This document shows positions 1 through 6,776 of a DNA stretch of 13,935 nt, one piece after another (the stretch's first letter is position 1; every line of letters starts with the position of its first letter). This DNA comes from Rubrobacter sp. GTDB taxonomy: Bacteria; Actinomycetota; Rubrobacteria; Rubrobacterales; Rubrobacteraceae. The notes under the pieces are model-generated. The model saw only the letters and a list, made by a program, of their open reading frames with translations. It made no database searches and was not told the origin of the DNA. The translations under genes and the position numbers were made by a program. The stretch lies in assembly GCA_016781775.1 (NCBI GenBank), contig JADDPR010000404.1, forward strand, positions 1-13,935. The letters run 5' to 3'.

Positions 1-1208
1 ACGCGGGCCTGATCGTCTTCTCAGGCGACTACAAGATCGACCTCACCCCCCTAGAGGGCGAGCCGATGGACCTGAACCGCTGCGCGGCCCTGGGGCAGGA
101 AGGCGTTCTCGCCTACTTCGGCGACTCGACGAACTCCGAGCGGCCCGGCTTCGTGCCGTCCGAGCGGGTGGTCAACGAGACCTTCAACCAGGTCTTCGAG
201 CGGGCCAAGGGGCGCATCATCGTCGCCTCGTTCGCGAGCCACATCCACCGCGTCAACCAGGTCGTCGAGGCGGCCAAGGCGCACGGGCGGCTCGTGGGGG
301 TCACGGGACGCAGCATGATCCGCAACGTGCAGATCGCGCGGGAGCTCGGCTACATGGACCTTCCGCAGGCGATGTACGTGGACCAGCGCGACATCAACAA
401 GGTCCCCGACTCGGACATCGTGATCCTGACGACGGGTTCGCAGGGCGAGCCGATGGCGGCGCTCTCCAGGATCGCCGCGGGTCAGCACCGCACCATCGAG
501 GCGGGCCCCGGCGACATCGTGATCGTCTCCGCCCACCCCATCCCGGGGAACGAGCGGGGCGTCTCGCGCACGATCAACAGCTTGATGAAGCGGGGCGCCG
601 AGGTGTTGTACACGCCCCTGAGCCGCGTGCACGTCTCCGGCCACGCCGCGCAGGAGGAGCAGAAGATCGTCCTGTCCTTGCTGAAGCCGAAGTTCCTCGT
701 CCCCGTACACGGCGAGTACAGGATGCAGAAGCACCACAAGAACACGGCGATGTCCATGGGCATCCCCGACGAGAACATCTTTATCCTCGAGAACGGCGAG
801 CCCATCGAGTTCAAGGCCGGCGAGGCCAAGAGGCTGGAGCCCGTTTCTAGCGGCACGTTCCTCGTGGATGCCGGGAGCGTAGCGGACAACTCCGAGTCGA
901 TCATGCGCGAGCGCCAGCAGCTCTCCGAGGAGGGCATGTTCATCGTCGTCGCCCGCATCAACTCGAAGTCCGGCGAGCTTCTCGGGCCGCCGGACGTCAT
1001 CAGCCGCGGATTCGTCGACCAGGCGTCCCAGAACGGCCTCGTCGACGACTCCATAAAGGTGGTCACCCGGACCCTGGAGCGCACCGCCCAGCGGCGCGTC
1101 ACCGACTGGACGGAGCTTAAAAAGGCTATCCGCAAGGACCTCGCCGGCTTCCTCACGGAGAAGACGCGGAAGCGCCCGATCATCCTGCCCCTAATCGTAG
1201 AGGTATAG
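1..1208 (+). CDS. rnj: Ribonuclease J, 5'-truncated by the window edge
   Basis: Metallo-beta-lactamase/beta-CASP ribonuclease acting on mRNA and rRNA as an endonuclease and 5'-3' exonuclease in the cytoplasm. The first whole codon is at position 3; 401 codons are visible to the TAG at 1206-1208. Family members are about 550 residues, so roughly 150 N-terminal residues, including the HxHxDH metal-binding motif, lie outside the window. Visible landmarks in order: GDYKID (the metal-ligand Asp region), GDSTNSERPGF, the beta-CASP segment with TGSQGEPMAALSR and SAHPIPGNE, VSGHA, and PVHGEYRM with its metal-ligand His, then the C-terminal domain beginning around SSGTFLVDAG. There is no sign of frameshift. 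It could be called rnjA or rnjB; with only one copy visible, rnj is safer. RNase Y lies 5.6 kb downstream, so two major decay enzymes share this locus. Confidence 0.95.
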   Translation, partial: AGLIVFSGDYKIDLTPLEGEPMDLNRCAALGQEGVLAYFGDSTNSERPGFVPSERVVNETFNQVFERAKGRIIVASFASHIHRVNQVVEAAKAHGRLVGVTGRSMIRNVQIARELGYMDLPQAMYVDQRDINKVPDSDIVILTTGSQGEPMAALSRIAAGQHRTIEAGPGDIVIVSAHPIPGNERGVSRTINSLMKRGAEVLYTPLSRVHVSGHAAQEEQKIVLSLLKPKFLVPVHGEYRMQKHHKNTAMSMGIPDENIFILENGEPIEFKAGEAKRLEPVSSGTFLVDAGSVADNSESIMRERQQLSEEGMFIVVARINSKSGELLGPPDVISRGFVDQASQNGLVDDSIKVVTRTLERTAQRRVTDWTELKKAIRKDLAGFLTEKTRKRPIILPLIVEV

Positions 1209-1211
1209 GAG

Positions 1212-1243
1212 GGCGGGGGGCACCACATAACGTGCCCCCCGCC
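1212..1243 (+). terminator. Hairpin terminator after rnj, no U tract
   Basis: GGCGGGGGGCAC at 1212-1223 is perfectly complementary to GTGCCCCCCGCC at 1232-1243, giving a 12-bp GC-rich stem with an 8-base loop, starting three bases after the rnj stop codon. No run of T follows on either strand. Such U-less hairpins are frequent after genes in GC-rich Actinomycetota, so I read it as a terminator or an mRNA 3'-end stabiliser. The stem is seen directly; its function is inferred. Confidence 0.6.
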
Positions 1244-1262
1244 TGCATCACTGGCCCTGCGC

Positions 1263-1268
1263 TAGACT
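1263..1268 (+). promoter_or_regulatory. Possible -10 hexamer for leaderless ftsK
   Basis: TAGACT fits the actinobacterial -10 pattern TANNNT and ends seven bases before the ftsK ATG at 1276. A start seven bases after the hexamer falls at 1275, so the transcript would begin within a base of the start codon. No Shine-Dalgarno is present. There is no convincing -35 (CGCCTG at the 17-bp spacing). Confidence 0.4.
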
Positions 1269-1275
1269 AGCCCGC

Positions 1276-3789
1276 ATGGCGACGAATAGATCCCCCCGCA
1301 GACACTCGACCCGAGCCACGGGCAAGGCCTCGAACAAGACTTCGGGCGCGAAGGGGCGCTCCTCCGCCGCAGGCAGGAGCAGGGCCCCCGGCCTCACCAC
1401 GCGTCTAAAAGAGCTCTTCTCCCGCGAGGCGATCGGGATCGTCCTGCTCGTCGCGGGGATCTTCTTTACCGCCGCCTTCGTCACCGGCCGCGGCGCCCTT
1501 CTGGGCGAAGCCGGCCTCCTCGCCGCGACGCGCGCCCTCGGCGTGGTAGGCCTCGCCGCAGCACCCCTCTCGGCGCTCGCCGGGGCCCTACTGCTGCTCG
1601 GCCGCTCCCCCGGAAAGCGGGCCGCAGGTCTCGCCCTGCTCCTCGTCGCGCTCGCCGCGACCCTCGCCGCCACCCTTTCTCCGGATGCGCGCTTCGACGA
1701 GGCCTCCTACCCGGACCGTGGGGGGATCGTGGGCAGCGGCCTCTACGGGGCCGTGGACGCCGCGGGCGGCCCCGTCGGGGCGGCCCTCGCCCTCCTCGCC
1801 CTCTACGCCGCCGGCCTCTTCCTCCTGACCGGCCTCTCCCCGCGGGACTCCGTCGCCTCCGCGACCGCCCGGGCGGGCTCGGCCGCGAGCACGCTCCGCG
1901 AGAAGCTTCAGAAGGCGCGCGAGCGCCGCAAGCAGCGAAAGGAGCAGGGGATCCGCCGCCCCGCGAGCCCGAAACGCTCCGGGCTCGCGGAGCGCACCGA
2001 GCGGGGAGAGCAGATCGCCGAAGGCGACGCGCCCCGTCTGTACGAAAGCTCGCGTTCGGGCGTGCCCGAGGCGCAGAGCACCGAACCCCCGGTGAGGGTC
2101 TTCGACTACGAGGACGAGCCGGAGGAAGGCTCCCACCAGGGCTCCGGGGAGCCGGACGAACCTTTCGAGGTCGTCCTGCCGGAGTTTCGGGAGGGTATGG
2201 GCTTCGAGGAGGAGCGTCCGGACGTCCCGGGCGAGTACTCGTTGCCCCCGTTCTCGCTCTTGAGGCCCGGCCGGAGCGACCCCGAGCACGATGCGGAGGG
2301 GACGAGCAAGCGTCTCACGCAGGCCCTCGCTGACCTTGGGGTCGAGGCGACGGTCGTGCGGGCGGTCGTGGGTCCTCGCGTCACGCGCTACGAGCTCAGG
2401 CTCGGGAGCGGGGTCAAGGTGGGGAAGGTACGTAACCTCCAGCAGGACATCGCCTACGCCCTCGCGGCGACCGAGGTCCGCATCCTGGCCCCCATCCCCG
2501 GCAAGAGCGCCGTCGGCGTCGAGGTCCCGAACACGCGCCCGGCGGTGGTTACGCTCGGGGACGTCTTCAGGGAGTACCCGGCCGGCAACGACTGGAGCCT
2601 GCCGGTAGCTTTGGGCAAGGACATCTCCGGCAGGGCCGTCTTCTTCGACATGGCCGAGATGCCGCACCTTCTGGTCGCGGGGACCACGGGGAGCGGCAAG
2701 AGCGTGATGCTCAACGGCCTCCTGACCTCGCTGCTCCTGACGACCGACCCCCGCCAGGTCAAGATGGTCCTGATCGACCCGAAGAGGGTCGAGCTCTCGC
2801 AGTTCGCCCGAGTCCCGCACCTTATAACCCCCGTCGTCACGGACGTGAAGAAGGCGGCCAACGCCCTCTCGTGGGCCGTGGCCGAGATGGAGCGGCGCTA
2901 CGAGGTCCTGGAGAGGTTCGGGGTGCGCTCCCTCGACGGATACAACGAGAAGCGGCCGGAGAACCAGATGCCGTACGTGATCGTGGTGATCGACGAGCTC
3001 GCCGACCTGATGATGACGTCGGCGGCGAAGGTGGAGGACGCGGTCATCCGGCTCGCCCAGAAGGCGCGCGCCGTCGGCATACACCTCGTAGTCGCCACCC
3101 AGCGGCCGAGCGTCGATGTTATCACCGGCATGATCAAGGCGAACGTCCCGAGCCGGATCGCCTTCGCCGTCTCAAGCCAGGTCGACTCCCGCGTGATCCT
3201 CGACACCCCGGGCGCGGAGGCCCTCCTCGGGCAGGGCGACATGCTCTTCAAGCCGGTGAGCGCCATGCGCCCCTCCCGGGTCCAGGGCGCGTACATCTCC
3301 GAGGCCGAGGTCGACGAGGTCGTCTCCGCGTGCGCCGAGCGGGCCCAGGCGAGGTTCGTCGAGGAGGTAACGGAGACCCGTGGCGAAGCGGAAGAGAGCT
3401 CCGAGCCGGAGGACGACCTGCTTCAGGACGCGGCGTCCTTCGTCGTCGCCACCCAACAGGCCTCCGTGAGCGCCGTGCAGCGCCGCTTCCGCGTCGGCTA
3501 CTCCAGGGCCGGCCGGATCGTCGACGCCCTCGAACGCAAGGGGGTGGTTGGCCCCCACGAAGGCTCGAAAAGCCGCTCCGTGATCGTCACCGAGATGGAG
3601 CTCCCCAGGATCTTCGACGACGAGAAGCCGCAAACCGCGCCGCCCGCCAACGCCGCCCCCGACGGCGTCTCGTCGGGGGCGGGCGTCCCCGTCGGCGGCA
3701 CCGATGGGGGGGAAGACGGTTCGTTCCCGTTCGGCCGCTTCGACGATGCGCGGGAGGACGACGGCGAGGAGCCCTACGGCGGTTCCTGA
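1276..3789 (+). CDS. ftsK: DNA translocase FtsK/SpoIIIE
   Basis: An 837-residue, septum-anchored, ATP-driven double-stranded DNA pump that clears chromosome ends through the closing septum. It has a basic, Ser/Thr-rich N-terminus (1-50). About four membrane segments lie between residues 52 and 186. A charged linker follows (205-340, first Arg/Lys-rich, then acidic). The alpha domain runs from about 344 to 432. The RecA-like motor (about 440-690) has Walker A GTTGSGKS at 469-476 and Walker B VIVVIDELAD at 568-577. The winged-helix gamma domain (about 714-772, around QRRFRVGYSRAGRIVDALE) in this family reads polarity sequences and contacts XerC/D-type recombinases. An acidic, Gly/Pro-rich tail of about 60 residues follows gamma and is not part of the conserved fold. 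The ATG is chosen because it fits the upstream -10-like hexamer and lies in a short gap after the rnj hairpin; no Shine-Dalgarno is visible. Four membrane spans and the gamma domain fit a SpoIIIE-like enzyme. Confidence 0.96.
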   Translation: MATNRSPRRHSTRATGKASNKTSGAKGRSSAAGRSRAPGLTTRLKELFSREAIGIVLLVAGIFFTAAFVTGRGALLGEAGLLAATRALGVVGLAAAPLSALAGALLLLGRSPGKRAAGLALLLVALAATLAATLSPDARFDEASYPDRGGIVGSGLYGAVDAAGGPVGAALALLALYAAGLFLLTGLSPRDSVASATARAGSAASTLREKLQKARERRKQRKEQGIRRPASPKRSGLAERTERGEQIAEGDAPRLYESSRSGVPEAQSTEPPVRVFDYEDEPEEGSHQGSGEPDEPFEVVLPEFREGMGFEEERPDVPGEYSLPPFSLLRPGRSDPEHDAEGTSKRLTQALADLGVEATVVRAVVGPRVTRYELRLGSGVKVGKVRNLQQDIAYALAATEVRILAPIPGKSAVGVEVPNTRPAVVTLGDVFREYPAGNDWSLPVALGKDISGRAVFFDMAEMPHLLVAGTTGSGKSVMLNGLLTSLLLTTDPRQVKMVLIDPKRVELSQFARVPHLITPVVTDVKKAANALSWAVAEMERRYEVLERFGVRSLDGYNEKRPENQMPYVIVVIDELADLMMTSAAKVEDAVIRLAQKARAVGIHLVVATQRPSVDVITGMIKANVPSRIAFAVSSQVDSRVILDTPGAEALLGQGDMLFKPVSAMRPSRVQGAYISEAEVDEVVSACAERAQARFVEEVTETRGEAEESSEPEDDLLQDAASFVVATQQASVSAVQRRFRVGYSRAGRIVDALERKGVVGPHEGSKSRSVIVTEMELPRIFDDEKPQTAPPANAAPDGVSSGAGVPVGGTDGGEDGSFPFGRFDDAREDDGEEPYGGS

Positions 3790-3790
3790 G

Positions 3791-3825
3791 CCCGAAGGCG
3801 CCTCTCCGTCGGGGTTCTAGATTTT
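3791..3825 (+). terminator. Weak hairpin with T-rich tail after ftsK
   Basis: CCCGA at 3791-3795 pairs with TCGGG at 3809-3813. The loop contains the self-complementary AGGCGCCT, and the T-rich stretch TTCTAGATTTT follows. The outer stem is only 5 bp, so this is a weak terminator candidate; ftsK transcripts may read into the next gene. Confidence 0.25.
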
Positions 3826-3838
3826 GGCCCGTTTGTGG

Positions 3839-3844
3839 TAGGCT
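3839..3844 (+). promoter_or_regulatory. Possible -10 hexamer for rodZ-like gene
   Basis: TAGGCT (TANNNT class) ends nine bases before the G of the GTG at 3853. A start seven bases after the hexamer would fall at 3851, giving a leader of zero to two bases if GTG 3853 is used. No convincing -35 and no Shine-Dalgarno are present. A second TANNNT hexamer, TAGATT at 3818-3823, would instead suit the ATG at 3865 with a leader of about 35 bases. Confidence 0.35.
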
Positions 3845-3852
3845 CCGTTTCG

Positions 3853-4749
3853 GTGAGCGACGGGATGGACAACGAGCAGGGCGACGGCCGAACAGGGGAG
3901 CTTCTAGAGCGGGCCCGCAGGGAGAGGGGCCTCTCCCTGCGCGACGTCGAGAACGCGACCAAGATCCGCACCCGCTACCTCGAGGGCCTGGAGCGGGAAG
4001 ATTACTCCATGCTCCCGGATCAGGTCTACGTCCAGGGCTTCCTCAAGACCTACGCGAACTACCTCGGCCTCGACGGCGAGGCCCTGGCCCAGGAATTCAG
4101 GGAGCGCCGCGCCCCTCGCCGCGAGCGCGGGCTCAACTACGAGCGCCCCCGCTCCAGCGAGTTCGAGCGGCCCATGATGAGCCCGGGCGGGCTCGCGGGG
4201 GCCGAGCGGCGCAGGATCTCCGGCGCCGCCGTCCTCACCGTGGTGCTGGCCCTGATCCTGATAGCGCTCGTGGGGGGCGCCCTCTACTACGTGGGTTCCC
4301 GGTCCGCCGGGACGCCCGGGGGCGACGATCCCCCGAAGGGGCCCGTAGCCCAGGAGCTCCGGGACCAGGAGGCCCCCGCCGAACCGGCGCCCGAGCCCCG
4401 GCCCGCGCAGGACGCTCCCGCCCCCGAAGAGCCGCCGGCCGTCCGGGAGGAGACCCCCGCGTCCGAGGAGCCGCCGGCCGCGGAGGCCGCGGATGGGACG
4501 GTCGACGTCGTGGTGAGCGTCGGGGATCGGGCGTCGTGGCTGAACGTAGAGGCGGACGGGGTCGTCGTCTACTACCAGACCGCGCCCGCCGGGTTCGTCT
4601 CGACCTTTCGGGGAGGCGAGTACGTGAGCGTGACGGCCGGGGACGCGGGGGCGGTCTCGGTCGAGGTGGACGGACGGAGCGTCGGGCCCCTGGGGGACGA
4701 CGGACAAGTCACGACGCAGACCTACGCCCCCGGCGCGCCCGCCGCCTAG
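3853..4749 (+). CDS. rodZ: RodZ-like helix-turn-helix membrane protein
   Basis: A bitopic membrane protein of the RodZ/YmfM family, which links MreB-type cytoskeleton or cell-wall elongation machinery to the membrane. Numbered from GTG 3853 (298 residues): a Cro/C1-type helix-turn-helix at about 14-85 (GELLERARRERGLSLRDVEN, then the family-typical LPDQVYVQGFLKTYA), a basic juxtamembrane stretch ending near 121, and one membrane helix at about 123-146. An external Pro/Glu/Ala-rich linker (155-213) follows, then a C-terminal beta-rich DUF4115-type domain (about 216-292). The start is uncertain: GTG 3835, GTG 3853 and ATG 3865 are in frame. I prefer 3853 because it lies next to a -10-like hexamer, but ATG 3865 keeps the whole domain too. 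In Bacillus, ymfM also lies between spoIIIE and recA, though there pgsA and cinA intervene. Rod genes mre/mrd are not visible here, so the cell-shape role is inferred from family. Confidence 0.85.
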   Translation: MSDGMDNEQGDGRTGELLERARRERGLSLRDVENATKIRTRYLEGLEREDYSMLPDQVYVQGFLKTYANYLGLDGEALAQEFRERRAPRRERGLNYERPRSSEFERPMMSPGGLAGAERRRISGAAVLTVVLALILIALVGGALYYVGSRSAGTPGGDDPPKGPVAQELRDQEAPAEPAPEPRPAQDAPAPEEPPAVREETPASEEPPAAEAADGTVDVVVSVGDRASWLNVEADGVVVYYQTAPAGFVSTFRGGEYVSVTAGDAGAVSVEVDGRSVGPLGDDGQVTTQTYAPGAPAA

Positions 4750-4765
4750 AGGAGGAGCCCTCGCG

Positions 4766-4789
4766 CCGGTCTCTCGGAGCCCGGTTTTT
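4766..4789 (+). terminator. Intrinsic terminator after rodZ-like gene
   Basis: CCGG (4766-4769) pairs with CCGG (4781-4784). One T/C mismatch follows, then CTC (4771-4773) pairs with GAG (4777-4779) around a TCG loop. Five Ts (4785-4789) follow the stem directly. This is a compact hairpin plus U tract and separates rodZ from the recA promoter about 30 bases downstream. Confidence 0.55.
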
Positions 4790-4815
4790 CTCGGCAAATC
4801 ATCCCCAAAGGGTTA

Positions 4816-4844
4816 TTGGGAGGGCCCCACCCTCCCTGTATAAT
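4816..4844 (+). promoter_or_regulatory. recA promoter (-35 TTGGGA, -10 TATAAT)
   Basis: TTGGGA at 4816-4821 (four of six matches to TTGACA), a spacer of exactly 17 bases, and a perfect TATAAT at 4839-4844, giving an expected start near 4851 and a leader of about 61 bases before recA. This is the best sigma70-type promoter in the window. The spacer carries a perfect 7-bp inverted repeat, GGGAGGG (4818-4824) and CCCTCCC (4830-4836) around CCCCA, which could be an operator. Confidence 0.75.
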
Positions 4845-4880
4845 CCTTTTTGCATAACCAGAGCTAAAACCTAAACGACG

Positions 4881-4894
4881 CGAAACACCGTTCT
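4881..4894 (+). promoter_or_regulatory. LexA (SOS) box-like site in recA leader
   Basis: CGAAACACCGTTCT contains GAAA-N4-GTTC, one base away from the GAAC-N4-GTTC core of the Bacillus/actinobacterial LexA operator. It lies about 30-43 bases downstream of the predicted recA transcription start and just before the ribosome binding site, where a bound repressor would block elongation or initiation. recA is the classic SOS gene, which raises the prior. lexA itself is not in the window, so the site is inferred. Confidence 0.45.
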
Positions 4895-4904
4895 TTTTTG
4901 GAGG
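4893..4904 (+). promoter_or_regulatory. recA ribosome binding site with U6 enhancer-like run
   Basis: GGAGG at 4900-4904 stands seven bases before GTG 4912 and fixes that codon as the recA start. It is directly preceded by CTTTTTT. The same CTTTTTTGGAGGA string precedes rny, while most other starts in the window have no clear Shine-Dalgarno. Confidence 0.8.
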
Positions 4905-4911
4905 ATGCAAA

Positions 4912-6003
<1,092 letters not shown>

Positions 6004-6047
6004 CCTTCCGCTGATCGAGCGCTCGGGCTGACGGGGCGTAGGGCGTC

Positions 6048-6668
6048 TTGCCGACCGTGACGGGTTTCGTCGAGCGGCGGGGCCGGGCAAAGGTCTTCGT
6101 CGACGGGGAGTTCTGGGCCGAGATCGACGCCGCCGTGGCCTTCGAGCTCGGCCTCTCCGAGGGGGTCGAGCTCTCCGCCGAGGCCCTTTCGGAGGCGAGG
6201 GTGGCCGGCGAGCGCCCTCTGGCCATGACGCGCGCCCTCAACGTCCTCGGCTACAGGGCGCGCGCGGAGGGCGAGCTTTGGGAGAGGCTCGAGCGGGCGG
6301 GCTACGCCGACGGGACGGTCGAGGCCGTCGTCGAGAGGCTCCGGGAGCTCGGGTACCTCGACGACGAGGAGTTCGCGCGGAACGCCGCCCGCGAGAAGGC
6401 CCGCAGGTACGGCCCGCGTAGGATCCTGATCGACCTCAAGCGCAGCGGGGTGGACGAGGAGGTCGCGCGCGAGGCCGTGGACGAAGAGTTCGCCGGCAAC
6501 GACGAGATGGAGGCGGCGTCGGCGGCGGCACGGCGGCGCTATAATACCGGGGAGAGGTCCGACGCGCTCGCGCGCCGGGTCTACGGCTTCCTCGCTCGGC
6601 GGGGGTATTCGGCGGGTGTGTGCGCCGAGATCGCCAAGTGGTACCGCGAGGGGGGGAGCTGGGAGTAA
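6048..6668 (+). CDS. recX: Regulatory protein RecX
   Basis: A 206-residue all-helical modulator that binds the groove of RecA filaments and limits their growth and ATPase activity. It contains the tandem three-helix RecX repeats: RALNVLGYRARAEGELWERL (about 64-83), then RLRELGYLDDEEFARN, and RRYGPRRILIDLKRSGVDEE (about 121-140), with a third degenerate unit to about 200. The TTG start at 6048 gives MPTVTGFV, the common beginning of the family; GTG 6057 is the alternative and only removes three residues. No strong Shine-Dalgarno is present, so translation probably relies on coupling to recA, whose stop lies 44 bases upstream. The pair recA-recX is widespread. A perfect TATAAT falls inside the coding region at 6540-6545. 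Confidence 0.93.
   Translation: MPTVTGFVERRGRAKVFVDGEFWAEIDAAVAFELGLSEGVELSAEALSEARVAGERPLAMTRALNVLGYRARAEGELWERLERAGYADGTVEAVVERLRELGYLDDEEFARNAAREKARRYGPRRILIDLKRSGVDEEVAREAVDEEFAGNDEMEAASAAARRRYNTGERSDALARRVYGFLARRGYSAGVCAEIAKWYREGGSWE
6540..6545 (+). promoter_or_regulatory. TATAAT inside recX, possible rny promoter
   Basis: A perfect -10 hexamer made from the Tyr-Asn codons TAT AAT in a gene that otherwise favours C/G third positions. It lies about 230 bases before rny. No -35 or extended -10 is evident, so support is limited to the hexamer and its rarity in this DNA. Confidence 0.2.
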
Positions 6669-6683
6669 AGACCGGAGCTTTCC

Positions 6684-6764
6684 GGCCGCTGCTCCGCGAC
6701 GTGGGCGGGCACTTGGTCCTTACGCCTTGCGCGCCCCGGATCGTCGCGGTTGGCGGCCTTTTTT
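6684..6764 (+). terminator. Large hairpin with U6 tail before rny: terminator or attenuator
   Basis: GGCCGC (6684-6689) pairs with GCGGCC (6753-6758), and CCGCGACG (6694-6701) pairs with CGTCGCGG (6742-6749), separated by a 4/3 internal loop; 14 perfect pairs in all. Inside the apical region GGGCG (6703-6707) can pair with CGCCC (6732-6736). Six Ts (6759-6764) follow the stem immediately, and the rny GGAGGA begins on the next base. The geometry is that of an intrinsic terminator for recA-recX. Because it also forms the rny leader, it may act as an attenuator or mask the ribosome binding site. The pairing is seen directly; the role is inferred. Confidence 0.5.
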
Positions 6765-6770
6765 GGAGGA
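6765..6770 (+). promoter_or_regulatory. rny ribosome binding site
   Basis: GGAGGA stands six bases before ATG 6777 and settles that start over an in-frame TTG at 6750, whose translation would run through the U6 tract and the Shine-Dalgarno itself. Confidence 0.85.
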
Positions 6771-6776
6771 AGAGTT

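Noticed and set aside
1588..3084. Antisense frame of 498 codons opposite ftsK
   Set aside because: Typical shadow of a GC-rich gene; its composition (Arg, Gly, Leu, Asp, His) mirrors ftsK codons and shows no motif.
2871..4874. Long + strand frame of 667 codons across ftsK and the rodZ-like gene
   Set aside because: It is the shifted frame of two well-supported genes, is rich in Arg/Gly/Pro with no domain, and runs straight through the terminator and the recA promoter.
6016..6025. Palindrome CGAGCGCTCG between recA and recX
   Set aside because: Only ten bases with no loop and no T tract; too weak for a terminator and unlike the LexA box.
6750..6776. TTG start for rny at 6750
   Set aside because: Translation would run through the U6 tract and the GGAGGA; ATG 6777 gives the family's normal membrane-helix beginning.
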